Assembly: GCF_900141885.1 (NCBI RefSeq)
Contig: NZ_FQYY01000006.1
Location: forward strand, 229,691-293,690
Direction: 5' to 3'
Length of the DNA: 64,000 nucleotides
From: Mesonia phycicola
GTDB taxonomy: Bacteria; Bacteroidota; Bacteroidia; Flavobacteriales; Flavobacteriaceae
In this document: one piece after another, positions 28,385 through 37,046 of the stretch
How the letters are laid out: each line of letters begins with the position of its first letter
Numbering within the stretch: the stretch's first letter is position 1
Made by a program: the position numbers and the translations under genes
The notes under the pieces: generated by a model
What the model saw: the letters and a program-made list of their open reading frames with translations, nothing else
The model's database searches: none
Told to the model about the DNA's origin: nothing

Positions 28385-30340
28385 ATGTTTTATTTTAAAA
28401 AAAGTATACGTTGTTGGTTTTTTATAGTTTTTATAATAAGTCTTGGTATTTGCCTTTCTAATTTTACGAAACAAGAAATTTACCAAAAAGATTTTTCTAG
28501 TATTGTTTATAAGCAAGTCAATCGATTATCTAAAGAGATAGATTTGTTAGTTTTAATTTCAGAAAAATTTCAGAAAAAAGAACTTTCTAAAAAAGATCTG
28601 CAAAATCAATTACAAGTTACTCGTTATGCCTTTAAAAGAGCAGAAGGAGTTTTAACGTATTACTACCCAAAGCATATACAGGCATATATTAACGGAGCGC
28701 CATTACCGCATCCAGATCCTTTTCCTATAAAAAAAAATGCTCCAGATTATTATGTAATGACGCCAGAAGCTTATAAAAAAAGTTTACCTTTAGATATGCT
28801 TGATCTTGGGCATTATTCGGGAAAACCAAGAGTAGCTGCGCCAGAGGGTTTACAGACTTTAGATGAATTAATTTTTTCTGAAGATAATATAGATTCACAA
28901 AAAATTGTAAGGCTAACAACTAGGTTGCAGAGGTTTTATATTCCGTTAGAAAAGCATATTAAAAACAGAAAATTTTTCTATGATTTTGAACTTTTAGAAG
29001 CTTCTCGTTTAGAGTTGATAAGAGTATTTAGTATGGGAGTGACTGGTTTTGATACGCCAGGTTCTTTAAATGCTATTACTGAAGTTAAACATAGTTTAAA
29101 AGGAGTAGAAGATTATATAAATTTATTAAAAGAAAAATGTTCTTTAAATTCTGTAAGTAGAACAGATCGTCTATTTTATTTAGTTGATGAGTATTTACAA
29201 AAACATCAAGAATTTGAATCTTTTGATAGATTAGCTTTTTTAAAAGATTATGTAGATCCATTATATGCTCAATTAGGAGAAATTAAAGAAGAATTAAACC
29301 TGACTTCGACTGCAAACAAATATGGAGAGGTTTCTTCATGGAATACAAACAGTACTTCTATCTTCTCTGAAGAATTACTCAACCCATACTATTATAGTTT
29401 TTTAAAGGAGGAAGAGGACTCTGCAGAGTTAAGAAATTTAGGTAAAAAACTTTTTTATGACGATGGTTTAAGTAAAAATGAAAATTTAAGTTGTGCGTCT
29501 TGTCACCAACCAGAATTAGCATTTACAGATGGGAAAGTAAAATCTTTCGCTAATCTAGAAGGAGAAACAGTAAAACGAAATTCACCGAGTTTAATAAATG
29601 CAGTATTTTCTGATCGCTTTTTTTATGATTTAAGAGCGCATGATTTAGAAGACCAAGTAGGGCACGTAATAGATAATCATTTAGAGTATAATACTAATTT
29701 TAAGGTAATTACAGAGAAGTTAGAAAATAATAGTGATTATATAAATTTATTTTCAGAAGTTTTTCCAGAGCAAAAAATTAATCGGTATCAATTTTCTAAA
29801 GCGCTTTCATCATACGTAATTTCTTTACGCTCTTTTAATACTCCTTTTGATCAGTATGTGAGAGGAGAAAAATCTAATATTTCGGTTTTTGTTAAGCGTG
29901 GATTTAATTTATTTATGGGTAAAGCGGCATGTGCTACTTGCCATTTTCCACCAACTTTTAGTGGTTTAGTTCCTCCATTATTTCAAGAGAATGAAAGTGA
30001 AGTAATCGGCGTTTTAACTTCTCCAAATGTTTTGGAAATAGATAAAGATTTAGGAAGGTATGAGAATGGAATTTATGAAGATAAATTATCTATTTACAAG
30101 CATTCTTTTAAAACTACAACTGTAAGAGAAGCAAACTATACAGCCCCGTATTTTCATAATGGTAGCTACTCTACTTTAGAAGAGGTTATAGATTTCTATG
30201 ATAAAGGAGGTGCATCTGGAATGGGATTGATTAATGAGTTACCTAACCAAACATTAGCCCCAGATCCTTTAGAGTTGACAAATAGAGAGAAAAAAGACTT
30301 GATTAGTTTCATAAAATCTTTAAGTACCAAAAACTACTAA
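28385..30340 (+). CDS. di-haem cytochrome c peroxidase, second tandem copy
   Basis: Paralogue of the preceding gene, 651 aa, with the same order of parts: N-terminal hydrophobic segment (about residues 8-25), helical region, and haem sites CASCH 370-374 and CATCH 516-520. Shared blocks include FSMGVTGFDTPGSLNAI, SCASCHQPELAFTDG and YTAPYFHNGSY. Relative to the first copy it has an insertion of roughly 30 residues at about 115-150 (HPDPFPIKKNAPDYYV region). The one-base gap between the genes indicates one transcript and local duplication, and divergence outside the motifs suggests the duplication is old. Confidence 0.9.
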   Translation: MFYFKKSIRCWFFIVFIISLGICLSNFTKQEIYQKDFSSIVYKQVNRLSKEIDLLVLISEKFQKKELSKKDLQNQLQVTRYAFKRAEGVLTYYYPKHIQAYINGAPLPHPDPFPIKKNAPDYYVMTPEAYKKSLPLDMLDLGHYSGKPRVAAPEGLQTLDELIFSEDNIDSQKIVRLTTRLQRFYIPLEKHIKNRKFFYDFELLEASRLELIRVFSMGVTGFDTPGSLNAITEVKHSLKGVEDYINLLKEKCSLNSVSRTDRLFYLVDEYLQKHQEFESFDRLAFLKDYVDPLYAQLGEIKEELNLTSTANKYGEVSSWNTNSTSIFSEELLNPYYYSFLKEEEDSAELRNLGKKLFYDDGLSKNENLSCASCHQPELAFTDGKVKSFANLEGETVKRNSPSLINAVFSDRFFYDLRAHDLEDQVGHVIDNHLEYNTNFKVITEKLENNSDYINLFSEVFPEQKINRYQFSKALSSYVISLRSFNTPFDQYVRGEKSNISVFVKRGFNLFMGKAACATCHFPPTFSGLVPPLFQENESEVIGVLTSPNVLEIDKDLGRYENGIYEDKLSIYKHSFKTTTVREANYTAPYFHNGSYSTLEEVIDFYDKGGASGMGLINELPNQTLAPDPLELTNREKKDLISFIKSLSTKNY

Positions 30341-30494
30341 AATATTTTGCTTAAAGCTTTAAGCAATGCAATATTAACCTAGTTATGTGTTATATTGATA
30401 TTTGTTGGATTTTTCATGTGATTTTAATGTAACCTCATTGAATATAGATTTAGCTAGTGCTAAGGCATTATTAATTAAATATTACATAAGGTAA

Positions 30495-30523
30495 TTAACT
30501 TTAAATTGAACATTAGTTAATAT
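30495..30523 (+). promoter_or_regulatory. triple 7-bp direct repeat, Pho-box-like
   Basis: TTAACTT (30495-30501), spacer TAAA, TTGAACA (30506-30512), spacer TTAG, TTAATAT (30517-30523). The repeats have an exact 11-bp period. A matching array lies upstream of the PhoX-like gene. The 7+4 layout resembles PhoB/PhoP boxes. It ends 105 bp before the GTG start. Confidence 0.5.
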
Positions 30524-30584
30524 AGATAACCTTTCTTTAAACATTGCTTAAATCATAAAAAGAGATAACAGTTTGCTTATAAAA

Positions 30585-30592
30585 TAACTTTG
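30585..30592 (+). promoter_or_regulatory. -7 promoter box of the PhoD-like gene
   Basis: TAACTTTG fits the Bacteroidota -7 consensus TAnnTTTG exactly and lies 36 bp before the GTG start. No good -33 element is at the usual distance, which would fit an activator-dependent promoter. Confidence 0.5.
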
Positions 30593-30628
30593 ACGAAATA
30601 TTAATTAATCTAATCAAAACATTTAGTT

Positions 30629-33600
30629 GTGAATCAAAAATTATTTTATTTCAGTCTCTTTATTATTAGTCTCTTTGGTTTTTCTTCTCAAGCTCAAATT
30701 ACCATACCAGGAGATTCTATTGTATACGGACCTATGTTTAGTCCTGTCTACAATAATTCAATACGTGTTTGGGTATTAACCAAAAACAATACAGGATCAG
30801 GAGAAACGTTAACTCTTTCTTTTGCTAACAATAATACACCTACAACAGCACTTACTGGTACAGTTTACAATAATGATACTAGATTGGGGTATAACCTTAG
30901 ATCTTACGAGTTTACTAACTTAACTAGTGCAGATACTTATACGGCTAAGTTATTAGCAAATTCTACTGTAGTTGCAGATAGAGAAACGTCTATAGTTATA
31001 GATCAAGATAATGTTACAGATTTTGAGTTTTTATCTGGTGGTTGTGGTAGAATTTATGACTTAACTCGTTGTATAGATTTACCCGAATCTGCATATCACT
31101 TTAATGGAAGTCCTACTATTTTTAATAAAATGGCAGAAGAAGGAAGTGATATGATGGTTTGGTTAGGGGATGCTACTTATTTATTAGGTTTACAGCATGC
31201 AAATGGTCAATGTCCAAACGGCGTAGATGATTGGGCAAACAAAGATATGGCTTTTGATCGTTATCGTTTCCAAAGAGATTATCATGATAGTCTTTTAGTA
31301 GCAATGCCTCAATTAGCAATTACAGATAACCACGATTTAGGTCCTAATGAGTTTGATAAAAATATGCCTACCATAAATGAAACTCGTGAAATTTTTATGG
31401 ATTGGTGGCCAAATCCAGAATATAAAAGTACAGCAGAAGGGCAAGGTTTATATTCTTCATATCAATATAAAGATGTAGAATATTTTTTATTAGATAACCG
31501 TAGTTACCGTGATGGTACACAACAACATTTAGGTCCAGATCAATTAGATTGGTTAAAAACTTCTTTATTAAACTCTACAGCAACTTTTAAAGTATTAATT
31601 AATGGTACTCCTTCTTTTAAAAGAAATTGCGGAGGTAGAAATTTTTGTAATACAGCTCAAGCAACAGAGTTGATTGAATATGTATCAGATAATAATATTA
31701 ATGGTTTAATCTCATTTAGTGCAGATGTTCATGAACAAATGTTTATGGTACGTGATGGCGATGTAAAATACCCATTAATAGATGTACTTTCTGGAAACTT
31801 AAACTCAGATGTAGGTAATGGTAATTACTATGTTAATTACGGACAAGAAACAATATTACAAGGAGTAAAACAAACTTATTTAAGAGTAAACGTTTTTGGT
31901 GATGTAGGAGACCGTAGAATGAAAGTTGAATATGTAGGTTTAGATGGGCAAGCGTATTTTCAAGAAATAATTCATGAAGATATGTTAACTAGTCAAAATA
32001 GTGATGCTCACAATTTAGCATTGCCAATAGAAAATACTCTTGAAGATAATTCACTTTTTAATCATACTATCACTTCTTCAAATATTTCTTTTGCAAACAA
32101 TAGAGATAACGAAGCTAACGAGGCATTAGAGCTTATGGCAACCTCTTCAATTGAAATTGACCAAGCACAAAGTTTAAAACTACATGATAAATCATTTAGC
32201 TTATCATTTTGGGTTAATCCTAGTCAATTAAATAATTCAGTTTTATTTTCTAACCAAGAAAATAATAGAGGATTATCCTTTGGGATTACTGCTAACGGAA
32301 ATTTATATTATGAAGATCATAACTCGCAAATTACTAAGACAAGTCAATTTTATATAGTAGAAAATAACTGGTCTTTTGTTACTTGGAAGTATGATAATGT
32401 ACAAAGAGTTTTATCGTTATACTACAATGGTTTTCTAATTGAAAGCTTTAGTGATGTAGCCTCATCTAAACAAGCATTCGGAAATTTAAGAATAGGAGAA
32501 AATTTTGAAGGACTTTTAGATGAATTTAATCTATATGCTAGACTTATTTCTGATCAAGAAATAATGGATTTAGCTGAAGTAACATCTTTAAGAGGAGAAG
32601 TATTAAATATGCCAGGTAGTCAAAATATGGCTATAGAAGGAAATATTATAAATACAGTATTAGCAGAAGATTTTACAATTCAATTTTGGGCAAAATTAAA
32701 TTCAGATCCAGGAAATAATTATAAAGTTCTAGCAAGTAATGGACGGGTAAATAATAATACAACAGGTATTTCTTTTGAGTATCCAAGTAGTAATCAATTA
32801 AATATTGTAGCAGGAACAAATGGTAGTGGATGGAATGCAATTTCTAATCAAGGTGATATTTGGAATGTGGGAGAATGGAATCATGTAACAGTTACTGCCG
32901 TTAAAAATGATTCAATTAAATACTATTTAAACGGAGCCTATGTAGCAGGTAATCCATTTGTAGAATATGTACCTAATAGTTGGGGCTTAGGTATAGGTGA
33001 TAGCCCAAGTTACGGTAGTGACATAGATGCTGAAATGGATGAATTAAGAATATGGAAACGAGCATTAACTCCTATAGAAATAAAAGAAAACATGCATTAC
33101 CCATTAACAGGAACAGAGCAAGATTTAGCTATTTATTACGATTTTGAGACCTCTACTACAGATATCACTCTCTTAGAAGACAAAGGAAGCGAGGCTTATG
33201 ATATTACTTTAGATGGCGCAACATTAAGTTTTGCTACTTCACCTGTTTCACCCATTAATCAAGACTTTCAAACTAAAGTAGTTGGTCAATGGAGTAAAAA
33301 TAGTATGATAACTAACAATGGTTTAGAAACGGTAGATGTAATTACTAGTTATATTAACAACATGGTAATAGGTAAAAGTAACAGTACTGCAATAGGTACA
33401 GTACCTAATTATGTAGATGTAAATTATTTAGAAGGAGGCTGGCAAATAGATCCACTCAACTTACAATACACTTCACTTAATTTAGACCTAGAAGAGACTT
33501 TAAGTAATACAGTTTACGACTCTATTAGTCAACTTACCCAAGAATTTTATTTAGTAAAACAAGATACAATAGGTTCTAGTTTAAGTATAGCAAGCCAAGC

Positions 33601-33952
33601 AACAGTAAGTGGGAACATTGCAAGCTTTAACCAGATGCCAATTGAAACAGGTTTTTATTACTTAGCTTGGGGAGATAGTACACTTGCACAAGATGATTTT
33701 ACACTTAGTAATTTAAGTTTATATCCTAACCCAACTTCTAGTAATGTAATTATTACAGGACTTTTAGATACTCAAAATATTTTTGTTGAAGTTTATGATT
33801 TATTGGGAAGAACCTACAAAATTAATACTATTATTCGTGGTAATAATTCTATTGAGGTGGATTTATCTTCGGCTTTATTGAACAATAATTTATTAATTTT
33901 AATAGTGAATAAAGACGGATATAGTAAAACCTTTAAAGTTTTAAAAAAATAG
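30629..33952 (+). CDS. secreted PhoD-like phosphatase with two LamG-type domains and T9SS sorting tail
   Basis: Exported protein of 1107 aa starting with GTG; the signal peptide ends near residue 22 (SQAQ). The PhoD-like metallophosphatase domain spans about 30-450, with likely metal ligands at Asp181 (WLGD), the DNHD segment at 233-236 and Asp366-x-His368 (SADVH). Two concanavalin/LamG-like domains follow (about 490-650 and 660-840). The C-terminal 75 residues, beginning SLYPNPTSSN, form a T9SS type A sorting domain, so the protein should reach the cell surface or the medium. It probably hydrolyses phosphodiesters or monoesters for phosphate supply. A triple 7-bp repeat and a TAnnTTTG box precede it. 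Confidence 0.88.
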   Translation: MNQKLFYFSLFIISLFGFSSQAQITIPGDSIVYGPMFSPVYNNSIRVWVLTKNNTGSGETLTLSFANNNTPTTALTGTVYNNDTRLGYNLRSYEFTNLTSADTYTAKLLANSTVVADRETSIVIDQDNVTDFEFLSGGCGRIYDLTRCIDLPESAYHFNGSPTIFNKMAEEGSDMMVWLGDATYLLGLQHANGQCPNGVDDWANKDMAFDRYRFQRDYHDSLLVAMPQLAITDNHDLGPNEFDKNMPTINETREIFMDWWPNPEYKSTAEGQGLYSSYQYKDVEYFLLDNRSYRDGTQQHLGPDQLDWLKTSLLNSTATFKVLINGTPSFKRNCGGRNFCNTAQATELIEYVSDNNINGLISFSADVHEQMFMVRDGDVKYPLIDVLSGNLNSDVGNGNYYVNYGQETILQGVKQTYLRVNVFGDVGDRRMKVEYVGLDGQAYFQEIIHEDMLTSQNSDAHNLALPIENTLEDNSLFNHTITSSNISFANNRDNEANEALELMATSSIEIDQAQSLKLHDKSFSLSFWVNPSQLNNSVLFSNQENNRGLSFGITANGNLYYEDHNSQITKTSQFYIVENNWSFVTWKYDNVQRVLSLYYNGFLIESFSDVASSKQAFGNLRIGENFEGLLDEFNLYARLISDQEIMDLAEVTSLRGEVLNMPGSQNMAIEGNIINTVLAEDFTIQFWAKLNSDPGNNYKVLASNGRVNNNTTGISFEYPSSNQLNIVAGTNGSGWNAISNQGDIWNVGEWNHVTVTAVKNDSIKYYLNGAYVAGNPFVEYVPNSWGLGIGDSPSYGSDIDAEMDELRIWKRALTPIEIKENMHYPLTGTEQDLAIYYDFETSTTDITLLEDKGSEAYDITLDGATLSFATSPVSPINQDFQTKVVGQWSKNSMITNNGLETVDVITSYINNMVIGKSNSTAIGTVPNYVDVNYLEGGWQIDPLNLQYTSLNLDLEETLSNTVYDSISQLTQEFYLVKQDTIGSSLSIASQATVSGNIASFNQMPIETGFYYLAWGDSTLAQDDFTLSNLSLYPNPTSSNVIITGLLDTQNIFVEVYDLLGRTYKINTIIRGNNSIEVDLSSALLNNNLLILIVNKDGYSKTFKVLKK

Positions 33953-34003
33953 TAGAGTAAATATATATTACGCTCATGAATTTTACAGACTTAAAGTAAA
34001 ACC

Positions 34004-34042
34004 AAAAGCAATTGTTTCAATTTTTTGAAACAGTTGCTTTTT
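34004..34042 (+). terminator. rho-independent terminator of the PhoD-like gene
   Basis: Stem of 17 bp with one G-T pair: AAAAGCAATTGTTTCAA (34004-34020) and TTGAAACAGTTGCTTTT (34025-34041), 4-nt loop, then a T-rich run. It separates the phosphatase from the small gene at 34083. Confidence 0.85.
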
Positions 34043-34082
34043 ATTTTTTTACAAGAAATATAAATCACTAATATTTTACCAA

Positions 34083-34265
34083 ATGAAAAAAAACAAAATT
34101 TTAGTTTTAGTATTTAAAAGTATAGTTGAATTATTTCAAGTATTACGATTACTTTTTCAAGCTTGGTTTACGCACACCAAGTCTGCCTTAAAAAGTAAAT
34201 ACCAAGAGTTCTCAGCAGATGTTAAATTAAAAGAAATACCTTCTGCTACAGAAGAGTTGAGCTAA
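34083..34265 (+). CDS. hypothetical small protein (60 aa)
   Basis: Short frame starting ATGAAAAAA. The N-terminal half is hydrophobic/amphipathic (ILVLVFKSIVELFQVLRLLF, about residues 6-25) and the C-terminal half is charged (KSKYQEFSADVKLKEI). It has its own terminator before it (34004-34042) and after it (34294-34328), and about 40 bp of upstream AT-rich sequence. Nothing recognisable was found. It could be a small membrane-associated peptide lying between two secreted phosphatase genes. A non-coding reading is possible, but the clean start, the flanking terminators and the amphipathic pattern favour a gene. Confidence 0.55.
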   Translation: MKKNKILVLVFKSIVELFQVLRLLFQAWFTHTKSALKSKYQEFSADVKLKEIPSATEELS

Positions 34266-34293
34266 AAAATTATAACTATTTATATATAATTAC

Positions 34294-34328
34294 AAAAAGA
34301 GCATGTATAGACTACACGCTCTTTTTTT
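34294..34328 (+). terminator. hairpin terminator after the small gene
   Basis: AAAAAGAGCATGTA / TACACGCTCTTTTT with one A-C mismatch, short loop and a run of seven T residues. Confidence 0.75.
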
Positions 34329-34397
34329 ATAAAATTATTTAAATATTTACTTAATTTGCTATTTAAAATAAAAATAAATAAGGCAAAAACTGTATAT

Positions 34398-34426
34398 TAT
34401 AACTGAATTTAACATTAAATTCAACT
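34398..34426 (+). promoter_or_regulatory. triple 7-bp direct repeat, Pho-box-like
   Basis: TATAACT (34398-34404), spacer GAAT, TTAACAT (34409-34415), spacer TAAA, TTCAACT (34420-34426). It has the same 11-bp period as the array before the PhoD-like gene; the central TTAAC-N-TTAAATT-N-AAC core is shared. It ends 135 bp before the PhoX-like start. Confidence 0.5.
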
Positions 34427-34518
34427 TCATGATGTTTATGTAAGGCTAAGGTAATCTAGGTAACTTTTTACTAAAATAAGCTTAAAGTTAAAAGAGTGTT
34501 CTCTTCTTACTTCAAAAT

Positions 34519-34526
34519 TATTTTTG
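34519..34526 (+). promoter_or_regulatory. -7 promoter box of the PhoX-like gene
   Basis: TATTTTTG fits TAnnTTTG and lies 35 bp before the ATG, nearly the same distance as the box of the PhoD-like gene (36 bp). Confidence 0.45.
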
Positions 34527-34561
34527 AGTAAAAATTTTTAACCCCTTAATTACTTTTACTT

Positions 34562-36979
34562 ATGAAAAAAAATTCCTTATTGGTATTTTTACTTAGTGTT
34601 GTATGTATTAACTTGGCTTTAGCCAACAATACATCGTTAGATAAACCTTCTACGGTTTCTAATTATTTAATCTATTCTGGAGATACTTGGTTGTATGATG
34701 ATTCTGGTTCAGATTTAGGTACAACTTGGAAAGACTTATCTTATGCAGATGCAACTTGGCAACAAGGTAATGCTGTTTTAGGTTACGGTGATGGTGCAGA
34801 AACTACTACTTTAAATTACGGTACAGACTCTTCTAATAAAACCACGACTTATTATTTTAGAAAGCACGTTAACATTGTAGATGCTTCTTTAATTTCTAAT
34901 CTTAACTTTCAAACACAAAAAGATGATGGAGTTATAGTATACGTAAACGGTCAAGAGGCTTTTCGTTTAAATATGCCTTCTGGTACTGTTGCATATAATA
35001 CTTATGCTTCTTCAACAGTTGCAGGGTCTGATGAAACTACTTGGAATGCAAACCAAGTAACTAATTTATTACAAGACGGAGACAATGTAATAGCGGTAGA
35101 GTTACACCAAGCAACCGCAGGAAGCTCAGATTTAAGATTTGATATGTCTTTAGAGGTAGACTACTCTACATTTGATTGTACTACTGCTCACATAGGATGT
35201 TTTACTTCTATAGAGCCAACAGCGCAAACTTCTAACTTAATTATATCAGACGATCATAGATTTCAATTAATATTTAAGCAAGGAGACGCTTACTTAGATG
35301 GTTCTGGTACCGTACCAGGTAATAATGACTTTACAGGTTATGTGCCAATTGCTGGTAGTAGTACTAATGGTTATTTAGCTGTAAATCATGAAAATACTCC
35401 AGGTGGAGTTTCTATAGTAGATTTAAACTTTAATAGTAGTACAAGTTTATGGACGCTAACTAACAGTCAGCCTGTAGATTTATATAATACTTTTTTAGAA
35501 ACAACTACGAGAAACTGTTCAGGAGGAATTACGCCTTGGGGTACAGTGGTAACAGCAGAAGAATCTTCAAATACAGGAGATAATAATAATGATGGTTACG
35601 AAGATGTAGGTTGGTTAGTAGAAATAGATCCTGTTACAGCACAAGTTATGGACTATGGGAATGGTCAAGAAAAACTTTGGGCAATGGGAAGAATGCAACA
35701 CGAAAATGTTGTAATTACAGATGACAGTACTACAGCTTACTATGGTGAAGATGGTGGTACAGATTGTATGTATAAATATGTTATGGATACTCCTGGAGAT
35801 TTAACTTCTGGTACTGTTTACGTATTAGTTTTAGATTCACCATTATCAGGTAACGATCCAACATCTACTACAGGGCAGTGGGTACAAGTACCAAATACAA
35901 CTCAAGCAGACAGAAACAATATGCCTGCAAATGCTGCAGCTTTAGGAGGTACAAACTTTAATGGAGTAGAAGATGCAGAAATTAATCCACTTACAGGTCA
36001 AATTTATTTTGCTGCAAAAGGAAAATCTAGAACTTACCGTTTTACTGAAGACGGAACTGGAGTGAAAGATTTTGAAACTTTTGTTGGAGGTACTAGTTAT
36101 GATATAACTACGGCTAATGGAGTATTTAATGAAGCTTGGGGATCAGGTAATGATAACCTAACTTTTGATGATAAAGGAAACCTTTGGGTATTACAAGATG
36201 GTGGTAATAACTACATATGGGTGGTAAGACCAGACCACACACAAGCAAACCCTCACGTAGATCTTTTTGCTTCTATGCCAATAGGGTCAGAGCCAACAGG
36301 GTTAACTTTTTCTCCAGATTATAAATTTGGTTTCTTTTCTGTACAACATCCAAACGGAAGTAATACAGCGCAATTAGATGCTACATTTAATAATGTAACT
36401 TTTGATCAATCTTCAACTATTGTATTTGCTTTAAATGAAAATTTAGGAGTTCAAGCTCCTGTAACAGATTTTTCTGCAGATGTAGTACAAGTAGAAAAAG
36501 GGCAAAGTGTTACTTTTTCTGATTTAAGTACTAATAATCCAGATACTTGGAATTGGACATTTACAGGTGGTACGCCAAGTACATCTAACGTACCAAACCC
36601 AGTAGTAACTTATGATACAGAAGGTGTTTTTGCTGTAACCTTAGAAACTTCTAATGTTGCTGGTACTAATGAATTAGAAAAAGTTGATTACATTGAAGTA
36701 ACTACTTTAAGTGTAGATGAAACTTTAAAGAACAATATTTCACTATACCCTAACCCTACACAAGGAAACTTATATATTTCTATAAAAGAAGGTAATGAAG
36801 TAAGTGTTGAGGTGTATGATTTATTAGGACGTAGAGTTCAAAATATTCAAAACTTAACAGTAAGCAACCAGCCTATTAACTTAGATCTTTCTACTTCAAT
36901 ACAAAACAATCAAGTATTAATAGTAAAAGTTACTGTAGATGGTAAAACAGGAAGTTATAAAGTATTAACAACAAAATAA
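34562..36979 (+). CDS. secreted PhoX-like (DUF839) phosphatase with PKD domain and T9SS tail
   Basis: Exported protein of 805 aa; the signal peptide ends near residue 22 (ALAN). An N-terminal beta-rich module (about 40-205) precedes a PhoX/DUF839 domain (about 215-630) recognised by SSTNGYLAVNHENTPGG, TRNCSGGITPWGTVVTAEES, GRMQHENVVI and FNGVEDAEINPLTG. A PKD domain (about 650-720, FSDLSTNNPDTWNWTFTGG) and a T9SS sorting domain (last 75 residues, SLYPNPTQGN) follow. PhoX enzymes are Ca/Fe-dependent alkaline phosphatases that free phosphate from organic esters. Its sorting tail resembles that of the PhoD-like protein. A triple 7-bp repeat lies upstream. Confidence 0.88.
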   Translation: MKKNSLLVFLLSVVCINLALANNTSLDKPSTVSNYLIYSGDTWLYDDSGSDLGTTWKDLSYADATWQQGNAVLGYGDGAETTTLNYGTDSSNKTTTYYFRKHVNIVDASLISNLNFQTQKDDGVIVYVNGQEAFRLNMPSGTVAYNTYASSTVAGSDETTWNANQVTNLLQDGDNVIAVELHQATAGSSDLRFDMSLEVDYSTFDCTTAHIGCFTSIEPTAQTSNLIISDDHRFQLIFKQGDAYLDGSGTVPGNNDFTGYVPIAGSSTNGYLAVNHENTPGGVSIVDLNFNSSTSLWTLTNSQPVDLYNTFLETTTRNCSGGITPWGTVVTAEESSNTGDNNNDGYEDVGWLVEIDPVTAQVMDYGNGQEKLWAMGRMQHENVVITDDSTTAYYGEDGGTDCMYKYVMDTPGDLTSGTVYVLVLDSPLSGNDPTSTTGQWVQVPNTTQADRNNMPANAAALGGTNFNGVEDAEINPLTGQIYFAAKGKSRTYRFTEDGTGVKDFETFVGGTSYDITTANGVFNEAWGSGNDNLTFDDKGNLWVLQDGGNNYIWVVRPDHTQANPHVDLFASMPIGSEPTGLTFSPDYKFGFFSVQHPNGSNTAQLDATFNNVTFDQSSTIVFALNENLGVQAPVTDFSADVVQVEKGQSVTFSDLSTNNPDTWNWTFTGGTPSTSNVPNPVVTYDTEGVFAVTLETSNVAGTNELEKVDYIEVTTLSVDETLKNNISLYPNPTQGNLYISIKEGNEVSVEVYDLLGRRVQNIQNLTVSNQPINLDLSTSIQNNQVLIVKVTVDGKTGSYKVLTTK

Positions 36980-37002
36980 TTGTTGGTAACAATAACTTAA
37001 AT

Positions 37003-37034
37003 AAAAGACCGGTAAGTTATTACCGGTCTTTTTT
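37003..37034 (+). terminator. rho-independent terminator of the PhoX-like gene
   Basis: Perfect 13-bp stem AAAAGACCGGTAA / TTACCGGTCTTTT with a GTTA loop and following T-run. Only 13 bp separate it from the next start codon. Confidence 0.88.
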
Positions 37035-37046
37035 ATTTTTGAATTT

